The notes: a model not told the origin generated them from the letters alone. Counted from the stretch's first letter, positions 1 to 9,134 are shown. The stretch is 62,038 nt of DNA from CAYTYZ01 sp964442385 (GCA_964442385.1 CAYTYZ010000005.1:1-62038), one strand, 5' to 3'. Program-made: numbers and translations.

Positions 1-908
1 GTGCTCCAGTCAGCAGCAGAAAGAGCACCACGAGCAGTTGCAGAAGCAGTAGGAAGATTGAAAGTATGTACTCCCCCGCTAGAAGATATTGCAAAATCAG
101 TACCACTGGTTCCTACTACCAAAGTTTGTATACTGTTTGACTGGCCATTAATTGTGCCAATTCCAACATCACTTGAGCATGTAAACTTTGACCCATCCCA
201 AATAAGTTTTTCAGTCGTAGAATTACAGGTTGGGGAAGACACTCCAATCGACAAACTATTTCCCAATTGCACACTACCTCCACTGGTCAAACCGGAACTA
301 CCCAAAATTGTCACGCCAACCCCCGAACCCACCCCAGCTCCAGCTGGACCCTGTAGACCGGTGTCACCCTTATCACCCTTATCACCTTTGTCACCTTTGT
401 CACCTTTGGCTCCAGTAGCACCGGCTACTCCAGCAGAACCAGCCGGTCCTCTCGGACCCGGCTCACCATCTGCCCCTGCTGCACCTTGTATGCCAGTATC
501 ACCTTTTGGTCCAACCTCCCCTCTTGGACCTCTGTCACCTTGATTGCCTCTTTCACCACTAGCTCCTCTCTCTCCTGCCTTGCCCTGCAAATATACTTCA
601 CTAACAACTACCGTACCCGGTATAGATGTTTTACTCTCGCTTTTTTTTTCGATGTCATTACCAACTGTTACCACAATCTCGCTATAACAATCTTTTGTAT
701 TCGTCCAGCCACAATAGATTTGCTTGAGTAGTTTTGGCAGATTTGAATTCGACTTAGTGCTTGTAGATTCACCCAATACCTGTCCCCTACCATTCTCAAC
801 CTGTCCTATGACTAATCTGGAGGGTAAATTCTGTCGAAATGTAACATCCTCTCTTCCTCGTAAAAACAAGGTTGATACTCCCAAAAGGAAAGCTAACAGC
901 CAAGGCAT
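1..908 (-). CDS. Collagen-like surface fibre protein, 3' end cut by window edge
   Basis: The minus-strand frame is open from an ATG at 908 to the window edge (about 302 codons, no stop). A short hydrophobic N-terminus (MPWLLAFLLGVSTLFL) looks like a signal peptide or membrane anchor. About 90 polar residues with cysteines at 66 and 74 follow, then 28 uninterrupted Gly-X-Y triplets (residues 109-192, including four GDK in a row), then a Gly/Ser/Thr-rich region. The last visible residues, FNLPTASATARGALSAAD, resemble the segment seen in phage tail-fibre tips and bacterial collagen-like adhesins. The inferred role is a trimeric extracellular stalk. No clear ribosome site precedes 908. A TTG at 926 is an alternative start, and an in-frame TGA lies at 953-951. 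Confidence 0.85.
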   Translation of the reverse strand, partial: MPWLLAFLLGVSTLFLRGREDVTFRQNLPSRLVIGQVENGRGQVLGESTSTKSNSNLPKLLKQIYCGWTNTKDCYSEIVVTVGNDIEKKSESKTSIPGTVVVSEVYLQGKAGERGASGERGNQGDRGPRGEVGPKGDTGIQGAAGADGEPGPRGPAGSAGVAGATGAKGDKGDKGDKGDKGDTGLQGPAGAGVGSGVGVTILGSSGLTSGGSVQLGNSLSIGVSSPTCNSTTEKLIWDGSKFTCSSDVGIGTINGQSNSIQTLVVGTSGTDFAISSSGGVHTFNLPTASATARGALSAADWS

Positions 909-968
909 GTTAATTTTCCAGCTCAAAACTAGTAGGCAGAAATTTATCCATCATGATGCTATAAAAAT

Positions 969-1835
969 CTACCTATTTTTGAGCTTTTTTACAAGTAGTA
1001 GATAGATTATAAACAAGGCCATATACCAACCAATTATTTGCCACCTCTCCACTTCGATTTCCACCATACCACCCGGAACATTTTTAAAGACTGATACAAT
1101 CCATATCAAGCAGTCAAGGGGAACCTCTGCTAACACAAATATTATTTTTCCAAGATACGGGATTATCATATAAATCACTCCAGCACTTGCACCTACCACC
1201 ACCAATGGCTCCAATAACCAGAAAGTTAGCGCGCTAACCACTGGCGAAAGCAAACTAATCGACCCAAACTTAATTGCCACTAATGGCAATACCCACAGCC
1301 CTACCCACAGCCCTTTAACAAACTCCTCCAGGACCTTGCTCTTCAATTCCACCTTCTTCAAATCTGTAAAAGAAGCAATTCCCACAAATGCCACTACTGA
1401 CAGCCACAACGAGTCCGAAAGAAACAATCGACCATCAGCCAAAAGACTAATTACCAAAACCAATACCAAATTTCTGGCCCAGGAAAAGCCCCTTCCCAAT
1501 ATTACTGCAACATATCTTAATGTAACAAACAATACCCCTCTTATTATTGGGGCACCAAATCCCACCGACAGTGAGTACCACCATCCCAAAACAAGACCAA
1601 ACACAATGGCTTTTTTTCTACCCACCAACCAGGCCAAACTGTTCACCACAGCTTCCACCAAAAAAACCACATTGGCCCCACTGGCAACTAGAATATGCAC
1701 CAAGCCAACTCTTTTAAATTCATCATAAGTACCCCACCCCAGTCCATTCTTTACACCCCACACCAATGCGTTTAGCATACCACCCTTATAACTACCCAAA
1801 ACTTCCAAACTAGCCTGTATCAAACTATTCAACAT
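969..1835 (-). CDS. comEC: ComEC/Rec2-type DNA uptake channel, short form
   Basis: A 288-residue, very hydrophobic protein with repeated membrane segments. Near residue 45 it has GLVHILVASGANV, which matches the conserved 'H-hydrophobic-SG-hV' signature of the Competence domain of ComEC/Rec2, the inner-membrane channel carrying single-stranded DNA into the cell in natural transformation. Full-length ComEC is usually 600-800 residues, with an N-terminal OB-like domain and a C-terminal metallo-beta-lactamase domain. Neither is present here, so this is a minimal channel-only form or one part of a split gene. It is divergent from the comEA-like gene at 1948. Family assignment rests on the signature, hydrophobicity and neighbour. 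Confidence 0.8.
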   Translation of the reverse strand: MLNSLIQASLEVLGSYKGGMLNALVWGVKNGLGWGTYDEFKRVGLVHILVASGANVVFLVEAVVNSLAWLVGRKKAIVFGLVLGWWYSLSVGFGAPIIRGVLFVTLRYVAVILGRGFSWARNLVLVLVISLLADGRLFLSDSLWLSVVAFVGIASFTDLKKVELKSKVLEEFVKGLWVGLWVLPLVAIKFGSISLLSPVVSALTFWLLEPLVVVGASAGVIYMIIPYLGKIIFVLAEVPLDCLIWIVSVFKNVPGGMVEIEVERWQIIGWYMALFIIYLLLVKKLKNR

Positions 1836-1947
1836 ATTATCTTTCTACAACATACTTGCCAACCAAGCTAAAAAGATATTATCATTTACTACGGCAATTA
1901 CAAAAGACTTTTTACACAAAATACCTTGGCTCGATGGACTCCTAATT

Positions 1948-2526
1948 GTGGGTATTCTGTTGGTCTCAGCAGGTATAGGACAAACCTTTAGGGACAAAAA
2001 CCAACCAAAGAAATACACCCCACAAGCTCTCAAAACCCCAAGCCCTACATCTATGTCCAGTCTATCTACACCAGTACCTTTAAAAATAACCATCGACATT
2101 TCTGGCTCAGTAGTTCAGCCAGGTGTTTACACCTTGCCCAAGGGCAGCCGGGTCCAAGATGGTTTAATCTTGGCTGGTGGTCTATCCAGCAAAGCAGATA
2201 GAACTTGGGTAGCCCAAAACATAAATCTAGCAAAGTCTCTGGTTGATGAAGAAAAAATCTATATACCAAATCAACAAGAATCTATTAAAACAACCAGCCC
2301 TATTACTACTAATCAGGCCACCAGCTCTATACCCAAAAAACCATCAATAAACACTGGCACTCTAGACGAACTAATTTCAGTAAATGGCATAGGGCCAGCC
2401 ACTGCCAAATTAATCATCGATTGGCGAAACCAAAACGGCCCTTTTAAAGTCCCAGAAGACTTAGGAAAAATTCCTGGTATCGGTGCCAAATCTCTCGCCA
2501 AAATCCTCCCTCAGGTCACGCTTTGA
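1948..2526 (+). CDS. comEA: ComEA-like DNA receptor (SLBB plus helix-hairpin-helix)
   Basis: A 192-residue protein with an N-terminal membrane segment (GILLVSAGIG), a SLBB/beta-grasp domain (about residues 50-110, GSVVQPGVYTLPKGSRVQDG) and two helix-hairpin-helix motifs at the C-terminus (SVNGIGPATAKLI and KIPGIGAKSLAKI). This is the ComEA layout: a membrane-anchored protein that binds double-stranded DNA outside the cell and passes it to ComEC, which is encoded divergently next door. The GTG at 1948 cuts into the membrane helix. The frame stays open upstream and adds HKIPWLDGLLIV, so the true start may lie further left on a rare codon. It ends with TGA, showing TGA is a stop here. Confidence 0.87.
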   Translation: MGILLVSAGIGQTFRDKNQPKKYTPQALKTPSPTSMSSLSTPVPLKITIDISGSVVQPGVYTLPKGSRVQDGLILAGGLSSKADRTWVAQNINLAKSLVDEEKIYIPNQQESIKTTSPITTNQATSSIPKKPSINTGTLDELISVNGIGPATAKLIIDWRNQNGPFKVPEDLGKIPGIGAKSLAKILPQVTL

Positions 2527-2530
2527 AATT

Positions 2531-3571
2531 CTAATTTGCAATCCTAAATTGCTTGGCCACCGCACGTAGTTCTGTAAACAAAATTCTGTCTACTTCCCAT
2601 GGCTTTACCTCTTCATAAGGTAGTGACATTTTTTTACAAAAAGCCCTGACTAATTTGGCTAATTTCGGTTGATTTGGTCTAGGACAAGAAGGGAACAAAT
2701 GATGCTCTATTTGATAGTTTAGCCCTAGATAGACATAGTCAATTAGCCAAGTATCGATTAAATTCCTTGCCGTAATAATTTGTTGTTCAAAGAAGGTTAA
2801 TTTTACCCCTGGGGCTATCTCTGGCATGCCCTTGTGATTGGGTGCAAAGATATGTGCGATATATTGACTAATTGTTAGATTAACGATTATTACCCAAGCC
2901 ACTCCCAGCCATCCTTTCATCATAATCGGCACCACCAGCCAGACAAAATTACTCACCATAAAAATCGCTAGTTCCAGCCACCCTTTTTTATTCTTTAAAA
3001 ACTTGATTAAAAACATAAAATGATTAATCCGAAATGAGAAGGTTGCCAAAGAAAAAATTGGCAAATACAACCAGTGCTGAAAGGGTATTAATTTCTGTTG
3101 CCACAAGGGTCTATTTTTTGCCCGCTCCAAAGTATAAGACAAGACTACTACTTTCAAATCCCCATCTTCGTCCTCTTCATTTACATGGTTATGATGATTG
3201 TTATGTTTAGCATTCCATTCTGAAAAAGACGTTCCAGTAATACCACAGGCCACCATTCCCCAAAAATTATTCCATCGTTTACTTTTGGTTATACCCAAAT
3301 GTCCAGCGTCATGCATCATCCCACCCCACTGCACTGTAAAAAAAGCCGTAACTAGGCAAGATGCCAAAATTCCCAAAATATTATTTGATATGTAAAATAA
3401 AAACGCCCCCACTGTCATACCAACCAAATTCAAACTCAAATGTAATATATACCAGGGATAGCTGCGATCTAATATTTTTTCTTCGGCAACCTGCTTTTTT
3501 AACTCGTTAAATGCCTGGATAAACCCCAAGTCTTTTTCTTTAGTATTAGATTTGACAATCCTTTTTGCCAC
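2531..3571 (-). CDS. Membrane fatty-acid desaturase, front-end type
   Basis: A 346-residue membrane protein with the three histidine boxes of acyl-lipid desaturases: HDAGH (87-91), HNNHH (123-127) and QIEHH (287-291). Glutamine replacing the first histidine of box three is typical of front-end (delta-5/delta-6 style) desaturases. These proteins use a di-iron centre and oxygen to introduce a double bond into a lipid acyl chain. No cytochrome b5 domain is fused, so an external electron donor is needed. Hydrophobic stretches occur around residues 45-80 and 170-240. Its 5' end overlaps the maximal upstream frame of the divergent gene to the right. Substrate and regiospecificity cannot be read from sequence. 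Confidence 0.9.
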   Translation of the reverse strand: MAKRIVKSNTKEKDLGFIQAFNELKKQVAEEKILDRSYPWYILHLSLNLVGMTVGAFLFYISNNILGILASCLVTAFFTVQWGGMMHDAGHLGITKSKRWNNFWGMVACGITGTSFSEWNAKHNNHHNHVNEEDEDGDLKVVVLSYTLERAKNRPLWQQKLIPFQHWLYLPIFSLATFSFRINHFMFLIKFLKNKKGWLELAIFMVSNFVWLVVPIMMKGWLGVAWVIIVNLTISQYIAHIFAPNHKGMPEIAPGVKLTFFEQQIITARNLIDTWLIDYVYLGLNYQIEHHLFPSCPRPNQPKLAKLVRAFCKKMSLPYEEVKPWEVDRILFTELRAVAKQFRIAN

Positions 3572-3627
3572 ACCTCAATCTTACCACTTTAATTGCAACT
3601 TCTCCTATTTTACTTAATAATACATTA

Positions 3628-4266
3628 ATGCCCAAGTCACCTTTTTACACTGTCGCCACTATCGCTCTGCCAGCCTTGCTTGCCTTTCTATATAGTATCT
3701 TTTCCGACTCTTTAAATTTCACCCCCCAGCTAATTGCCCTCTTAACCCTGTCCTTGGCCATCCATAGTTTTCTCAAAAAGAACCTGCATCTACCACTATT
3801 AGTTGGCATAGTCATGACCCTAATTTTTACCACCGGAGGCCTATCCTCTCCTTTTTTTATCCTCAACGATTTTCTCATGTTTACCATCGCCTTTCTTTAT
3901 CACCCCTCCGTAACCATTGCCTGTGTCACCTTTTTTGCCTTCCTTCTGGCCAACACTTTTACTGCTACCGTTCCAGCTCTTCCCAACCTCTTGGGCTTAT
4001 TTCTGATCACCCCTCACGCCTGGCTTATTGCCAAACTACATCAGAAATACGAAGACAATCTCCACGAAATGGTTCGTGACAAAACCGACATGGAACTTTG
4101 GCTTCACCTTGAATTTAAAAAACGTATCCAAAAAAATTTACAGCTTCTCAAAAATCTTGTTCCCACCAAAGAAGTTGAAATCATTACCCAAAATGAACAG
4201 TATTTTCTTAACTCCAGCAAACGTTTGGCCAAAGAGTTATCTCAAGAAGAACCCAAATCTCCGTAG
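3628..4266 (+). CDS. Membrane protein with C-terminal helical tail, unknown function
   Basis: Starting at the ATG at 3628 (MPKSPFYTVATIALP) gives about 212 residues. A start at 3565 is possible but would overlap the divergent desaturase gene. Four to five hydrophobic segments fill the first two thirds. The last 70 residues (from KLHQKYEDNLHEMVRDKTD) are charged and predicted helical or coiled-coil, probably cytoplasmic. No catalytic motif is recognised. The layout resembles the N-terminal sensor half of membrane histidine kinases without the kinase core, but that is only a shape resemblance. It ends 32 bases before the next surface gene. Confidence 0.6.
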   Translation: MPKSPFYTVATIALPALLAFLYSIFSDSLNFTPQLIALLTLSLAIHSFLKKNLHLPLLVGIVMTLIFTTGGLSSPFFILNDFLMFTIAFLYHPSVTIACVTFFAFLLANTFTATVPALPNLLGLFLITPHAWLIAKLHQKYEDNLHEMVRDKTDMELWLHLEFKKRIQKNLQLLKNLVPTKEVEIITQNEQYFLNSSKRLAKELSQEEPKSP

Positions 4267-4284
4267 AGACGCATTGCAATGCGT
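4263..4284. repeat. REP-like palindromic unit
   Basis: The stop codon region of the preceding gene carries GTAGAG followed by the perfect 16-base palindrome ACGCATTGCAATGCGT. The GTAGAGACG head resembles the GTAGGGGCG head of the palindromic units found in the transposase gene near 25.3-25.8 kb and at 36.1 kb. It may be a related REP-type unit that also acts as a transcript-end hairpin. There is no T-tract, so terminator function is uncertain. Confidence 0.5.
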
Positions 4285-4298
4285 ATAATTAACTATAA

Positions 4299-5033
4299 AT
4301 GTCCAAATTATTGTTTATCTTTTTACTCTGGGTCTTAATTCTATTTGCTTTTAGTAATCTGGCGCAACCCAGCTTAGCTGAAAACTTTGTCTCCACTAGT
4401 TTCAAAATAGATTTTGGCAATTTAAACCTCACCGGTGGTGGCAAAACCAGTCCAAGCTTTAATCTCACAGACACTGTCGGTCAAAATGCTCCTGGTCAAT
4501 ATGATGGTGCAACTTTTACACTAAAATCTGGCTTTCAGTATATCTACGACACTCTTTCTCCCTTTAAATTCAGCATTTCTGATCTAGATATCCCCTTTGG
4601 CACTCTAACTCCAGGAGTTGGGACCAGTGCCACCAATGTTCTCACCATTACCACCCCCTATGGCTCTGGCTATGATATTTTAGCCGTGGAAAACCACCCC
4701 CTGTGGAATCAATACTCTCAACCCATTCCAGATACCACCTGCGACACAGGTACCTGCTCGGAATCTGTCTCAGCCCCTTGGGTCAACACCACTACCTATG
4801 GTTTTGGTTTCAAAGCTCTTGGTGCTGGCACTAGCACTACTTTTACCAACCCCACTCACTATCGCCAATTTGCCAACGGTTTTGCCGGTGAAGCTCCTCA
4901 AATTATTGCTACCGAAACCATCTCTGTCAAAGACCGCCAAACTACTGTTACCTACAAAGTAAACATCAACAATCTTCAAGCCGCCGGCTCTTACCAAAAC
5001 GGTGTTATTTTTATTGCCGTGCCAAAATATTAA
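4299..5033 (+). CDS. Secreted surface protein with WxL-like C-terminal domain
   Basis: A 244-residue protein with a clear signal peptide (residues 1-27, cleavage likely after PSLA). Its C-terminal 130 residues share a layout with the two larger proteins at 5918 and 7546: an FGxL segment (IPFGTLTPG), a TITTPYGSGYDIL stretch, a TCDTGTC cysteine pair, and an ending of the form AAGSYQNGVIFIA. This recalls the WxL wall-binding domain of Firmicutes (aromatic/hydrophobic pairs after a 'G-Y' turn and a final G-x-Y beta strand), although the Trp-x-Leu motifs themselves are missing. It is the first gene of a surface operon; the next gene starts one base after its stop. Confidence 0.7.
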   Translation: MSKLLFIFLLWVLILFAFSNLAQPSLAENFVSTSFKIDFGNLNLTGGGKTSPSFNLTDTVGQNAPGQYDGATFTLKSGFQYIYDTLSPFKFSISDLDIPFGTLTPGVGTSATNVLTITTPYGSGYDILAVENHPLWNQYSQPIPDTTCDTGTCSESVSAPWVNTTTYGFGFKALGAGTSTTFTNPTHYRQFANGFAGEAPQIIATETISVKDRQTTVTYKVNINNLQAAGSYQNGVIFIAVPKY

Positions 5034-5034
5034 T

Positions 5035-5898
5035 ATGCCCTTTTCAATCTCTCTTAGTCCAGCCAAGGTCGAACTTTCTCTTCGTCCAAACCAAAATGCC
5101 ACCAAGGCTTATGACGTAACTAACGATACCGACAATCCTCTAACACTAGAGCTTTCCATCCTACGTTGGCAACCTTCTGGCTACGATGGCTCTATTCAAT
5201 TTACCTCAGAGCCTGGCCCTTTCCGCTTTCAAATTGTTAACGCCAATTTGCGGGGGCAAACTCAAATCACTATTGGACCCAAACAAAAACAACAAATCGT
5301 ATTAGGTATCGAACCAACCGAAAAGGATTTGGTTGGTGAATACTATTACACCGTCTTGTTTGGTCAAAAAAATGAACAGAAAACCTTGGTTACTACCACC
5401 CAAAGCTCGGGTCAAATTGGTAGCCAATTAATCTTGAATACTGGCCTTCCTTCACCAGACAAGACCGTAAACATTCAAAGCTTTTCCGCTCCAATAATTG
5501 TTGATAGTTTTTTTGGTTCTATCCCTATCACTGGTCTGGTTCAAAACACCTCCAACCATTATCTTTCCTTTATAGGCGAACTTAGTGTTACCAAAAATGG
5601 CCAGTCTTACTCCCAGCTTTATCTATCCAAAGATACTATCTTGGCTCAGCACGCCAGATCACTTCGCTGTCTAGATAATCCCCAATCCAAAGACCCCATC
5701 CCTGTTACTTGCACTATCTTTTCCCCCTTAATGCCAGGTAAATACAAGATTTTACTTACCCCAGGAAGCACTATTACCGCTACCGGACCAACCGAGATTA
5801 CGGTTTATGTACTACCTCTTACACTACTGGTAGTGTTTGGCCTCTTGGGCTTAATTTATCTTGTCTACAACCGCTTGACACTTCTGCGGAAAAAATAG
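5035..5898 (+). CDS. DUF916-like (WxL-interacting type) membrane-anchored protein
   Basis: About 287 residues from the ATG at 5035. The N-terminal half begins SLSPAKVELSLRPNQ and has the beta-sandwich pattern of DUF916/WxL-interacting proteins (NDTDNPLTLEL, later GEYYYTVLFG). The second half is another beta domain, followed by one membrane helix (about 262-282) and a short basic tail. That topology places both domains outside the cell. An export signal is not evident: the mature-like sequence begins at residue 2, and the GTG at 5002 adds only MLFLLPCQNIN. The true start is therefore doubtful. In Firmicutes such proteins anchor WxL proteins, and here it sits between candidates for that partner. 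Confidence 0.7.
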   Translation: MPFSISLSPAKVELSLRPNQNATKAYDVTNDTDNPLTLELSILRWQPSGYDGSIQFTSEPGPFRFQIVNANLRGQTQITIGPKQKQQIVLGIEPTEKDLVGEYYYTVLFGQKNEQKTLVTTTQSSGQIGSQLILNTGLPSPDKTVNIQSFSAPIIVDSFFGSIPITGLVQNTSNHYLSFIGELSVTKNGQSYSQLYLSKDTILAQHARSLRCLDNPQSKDPIPVTCTIFSPLMPGKYKILLTPGSTITATGPTEITVYVLPLTLLVVFGLLGLIYLVYNRLTLLRKK

Positions 5899-5917
5899 AA
5901 AGTAAATATACGGATAC

Positions 5918-7501
5918 ATGAAAATTACAAAAGCCATTTTATTAATTATTACCATAGCCTCACTATTATTGGTCCTTAACACCGACAGCTCCCTAGCAGG
6001 AAACTTAACTTCAGTCAAAGACACTCTTAGTACTTCCCAATTATCTTATTTTGGCCGTATGGGTACTGGTGTAGCCACCAGTCAAAGTATTGCCAAAGTC
6101 GATGTAGTAACTGCCACCAATCCAAGTAAAACCACCGCCAACCTTTTTGTAGGCGATACTATTTCAATTGGTAGCACCAATGGTTCAAGTGAAAATATAC
6201 TTACCGACTATCGCGTTATTGATGTAGGTAATACTGCTGAATTTTCTGTTAACCCATCCCTAGCAGGCCAAGACAATTTAGCTGGACAAGCCATCGTTGC
6301 CACCCGTTCTGCCGTTCATACTGTCGCCTTTACCGCTACCCAAGTTATACCCAATGGCAAATTTCAGTTTTTGATCAAAACTCCATCTGGTCGTATCTCT
6401 GGTGGCGTTGGGCGTACAGACGCCAATGGCGAGCTCAATAATAATGGCATACCCGATCAGTTCGGTTTTGATAGTGGAGCTGACGTCGGTGCTACCATTG
6501 GCCTTGGTACTGCCGTAAAAGCCGAAGATGTCGCCTGCCCAATTTCAGGTACAGCCTCAATTGGAACCACCATTGTAATTGGTACTGGTACTTTCCATAT
6601 CTATGAATGTACCTATGCTGGTAGCAATGCCGCAATTGGCTATACCATGGTTGTAGGACGGGCTCTATCCTCAGGTAGTCAATTAATCAATCCCTCCCCT
6701 GGCGTCAACCACGTCGAAGGTTCTACTCAAAACCCAATTACTGCCGAAACTACTGACATTTATTCTTTTTACATCCGACATTTAAATGGTACCACTGTGG
6801 TAGACCAAACTCAGGGCCGAGTAGCAGTTATCGAAGCCGTAAAAATTACCGCTACTGTCGACCCAACCCTTACCTTTAATATTGACACTTATTTAGGCAC
6901 AGGAACAACCGGTGTTGGCAACCTTACTATTGGAACTACCAATATTTGTGGAAGTACTCTAGCCTCAGGCCAAGAAAGTACCACCGGAGGTGTAGTCCGA
7001 TTTGGTTCACTTTTAATTAACAGCTATAAAACCCTTGCCCAACGTCTTTCAGTAGTTACCAACGCCTCCAATGGTTATGTTCTAACCGCCTTCCAAGATA
7101 AATACATGACAGCCGTAGGTATTACTGCTGTCAGTGGGGCTGGTATTACAATTCCAAATACCAAATGTGATGGTGGAACTTGTACTATCTCTTCACCTCA
7201 AGAGTGGAACGCTATTTCCTCAGCAGGTGCTGGATACTCAGGCTATGGCTTGGGCTATTCACTCCACAACATAGATGGCGGAACAGGCATTATGAACTTT
7301 AATTACAACGATTCCAGCCGATCTTTTAACAGCAAACCCTTTGGTTTTGGTTCCGCCAATATTGCTACTATTATGAGTGAGCCCTCCACTCCTCAGCAAA
7401 CCGACCGAGCTTATGTCTGTTATCGTATTGGTATCTCACCACAGCAAACAGCTGGTGACTATGAATCTCGCGTTATTTATACAGCTACTTCAACCTTCTA
7501 G
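5918..7501 (+). CDS. Large secreted surface protein, paralogue A
   Basis: A 527-residue protein with signal peptide MKITKAILLIITIASLLLV ending near SSLAG. It is Gly/Thr/Ser-rich and predicted almost all beta. It is a tandem paralogue of the next gene. Shared landmarks run in the same order: VKDxLxTSQLSYF near the N-terminus, NLFVGDTISIG, ATRSAxHT, a NGIPDQxGFD stretch, TVDPTLTF, AQRLSVVTNA, AFQDKYMTA, and the ending TDRAYVCYRI...AGDYE. The C-terminal 180 residues correspond to the smaller secreted protein at 4299. Probably a surface-layer or wall-associated structural protein; no enzyme motif is seen. Confidence 0.72.
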   Translation: MKITKAILLIITIASLLLVLNTDSSLAGNLTSVKDTLSTSQLSYFGRMGTGVATSQSIAKVDVVTATNPSKTTANLFVGDTISIGSTNGSSENILTDYRVIDVGNTAEFSVNPSLAGQDNLAGQAIVATRSAVHTVAFTATQVIPNGKFQFLIKTPSGRISGGVGRTDANGELNNNGIPDQFGFDSGADVGATIGLGTAVKAEDVACPISGTASIGTTIVIGTGTFHIYECTYAGSNAAIGYTMVVGRALSSGSQLINPSPGVNHVEGSTQNPITAETTDIYSFYIRHLNGTTVVDQTQGRVAVIEAVKITATVDPTLTFNIDTYLGTGTTGVGNLTIGTTNICGSTLASGQESTTGGVVRFGSLLINSYKTLAQRLSVVTNASNGYVLTAFQDKYMTAVGITAVSGAGITIPNTKCDGGTCTISSPQEWNAISSAGAGYSGYGLGYSLHNIDGGTGIMNFNYNDSSRSFNSKPFGFGSANIATIMSEPSTPQQTDRAYVCYRIGISPQQTAGDYESRVIYTATSTF

Positions 7502-7545
7502 TATTTGACATGAATACCACAAAAGTGTTTAAGTATATACAGCAC

Positions 7546-9126
7546 ATGAAAACCACAAAGTTAGTCCTTTCTGCTCTATTTGCCATATTAGTGCTAAATG
7601 CTCTTTCTGAATTTCAAGTCAACTCAGCTCCACTTATCAATGTCAAAGATATCTTAAACACATCTCAACTTTCTTATTTCAATCGTCTTTCTGGAGGCAT
7701 CCCTGCCAACCAAAGTATCATCAACCTCCAAACTAATGGCAACCCAAGTAACACCACAAGTAATTTATTTGTAGGCGATACAATTTCTATAGGTGAAACA
7801 ACTTTGAATAACTACAATGTTTCAAACATTGGTACCACTGCCGAAATTAGTATCGGTGGTACTCTCTACACTGGTGACAATGCCACCGGCCTAGCCTTAG
7901 TTTCTACACGCTCTGCCATTCACACTATTAGCTTTACCACCCCCAACCAAGTCACCAGCGGTTATTTTCAAATTCTCATCAAATCCGCCAACAATTTACT
8001 CAATGCCGGTACCACAGACGCCAATGGAGAAAATGGTCGCAATGGTATACCCGATCAATATGGCTTCGACCTAGGAGCCGACATTGGTACTAGTAGTGTC
8101 GGTTCAACTGCCTTTGGTATTGGTACTAGAATCAAAGCTGGTGCTGGGGGAACTGGTGCCGATATTCTTTGTCCAGATGTTGGTACCGAATCTGCCTATG
8201 TGGGTGGAACTGAGTTGATTCTTGGTCAAACCTTTCACGAAATCAAATGTGCTTACACTGGCAACAATGCCGTAGGTGGAACATATACCATCGTAATTGG
8301 GCGAGGTCTTGCAACTGGCAGCCAGTTAATTAATCCATCTCCTGGCTCAGGACACCTCGAAGGTGCCACCCAAAACAATGGAACTACAACTGATATCTAT
8401 TCCTTCTATGTCAGGCATCTAGATGCCTCTGAGAACGTCAAGGATTCTACCCACGGTAAAATTGCTGTTATTGAAGCTGTCCGAGTTACAGCTACAGTTG
8501 ATCCTACCCTTACCTTCCTTATCGACAATGGCGGAGTAGGATATACCAGTAATGTTGGCTTCTCAGCCATCCAGGTAGGAGAAACCCGATGTGGAGTTCC
8601 AGTTTCCGGTGGTCAATCAACCACTACTGGCACTGCTGCCACCTTTAGAGAAATTGGTATTGATGCTTTCAATACAGTAGCCCAAAGACTTTCTGTGGTA
8701 ACCAACGCCTTTGGCGGCTATTCCCTAACTGCCTTCCAAGACAAGTACATGACTGCAATTGGCATCACTGGTCCAGGTGGAGTCGGAGTAACTATTCCTC
8801 CCACAATTTGTAGCATCGGTAGTCCATGTACCAGTACAGTAGCCAGTGACTGGACCTCCTCCATTCGTTATGGCTTTGGCTACTCTTTGGAAAATGTTGT
8901 TGGAGGAACCGATATTATGGCTTTCAATCACAATGATGGTGGGGCCACCTTTAATACCAGATCTTTTGGCTATTTAACTTCTAATTCAGTTCAAATCATG
9001 GGTAGAAATTCTACTCCACAACAAACCGATCGTGCCTACGTTTGCTATCGCATTACCGTTGGACCGGCCCAGCCTGCTGGCGACTACGAAGGCCGGATTA
9101 TTTACACCGCCACAGCAACGTTCTAA
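7546..9126 (+). CDS. Large secreted surface protein, paralogue B
   Basis: Starting at the ATG at 7546 gives a good signal peptide (MKTTKLVLSALFAILVLNAL). The ATG at 7510 would add 12 polar residues in front of it. The protein is a tandem duplicate of the preceding gene with the same order of motifs and the same C-terminus (TPQQTDRAYVCYRI, then GDYEGRIIYTATATF). Paired cysteines around TICSIGSPC replace the KCDGGTC pair of paralogue A. Divergence is even along the length, which suggests an old duplication. It is followed after eight bases by a DUF916-like gene, so it lies inside the same operon. Confidence 0.72.
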   Translation: MKTTKLVLSALFAILVLNALSEFQVNSAPLINVKDILNTSQLSYFNRLSGGIPANQSIINLQTNGNPSNTTSNLFVGDTISIGETTLNNYNVSNIGTTAEISIGGTLYTGDNATGLALVSTRSAIHTISFTTPNQVTSGYFQILIKSANNLLNAGTTDANGENGRNGIPDQYGFDLGADIGTSSVGSTAFGIGTRIKAGAGGTGADILCPDVGTESAYVGGTELILGQTFHEIKCAYTGNNAVGGTYTIVIGRGLATGSQLINPSPGSGHLEGATQNNGTTTDIYSFYVRHLDASENVKDSTHGKIAVIEAVRVTATVDPTLTFLIDNGGVGYTSNVGFSAIQVGETRCGVPVSGGQSTTTGTAATFREIGIDAFNTVAQRLSVVTNAFGGYSLTAFQDKYMTAIGITGPGGVGVTIPPTICSIGSPCTSTVASDWTSSIRYGFGYSLENVVGGTDIMAFNHNDGGATFNTRSFGYLTSNSVQIMGRNSTPQQTDRAYVCYRITVGPAQPAGDYEGRIIYTATATF

Positions 9127-9134
9127 AATAAATT

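Noticed and set aside
1..543. A rightward 180-codon frame over the collagen-like gene
   Set aside because: It is rich in Pro/Leu/Ser because it is antisense to Gly-X-Y codons; the leftward frame gives the meaningful protein.
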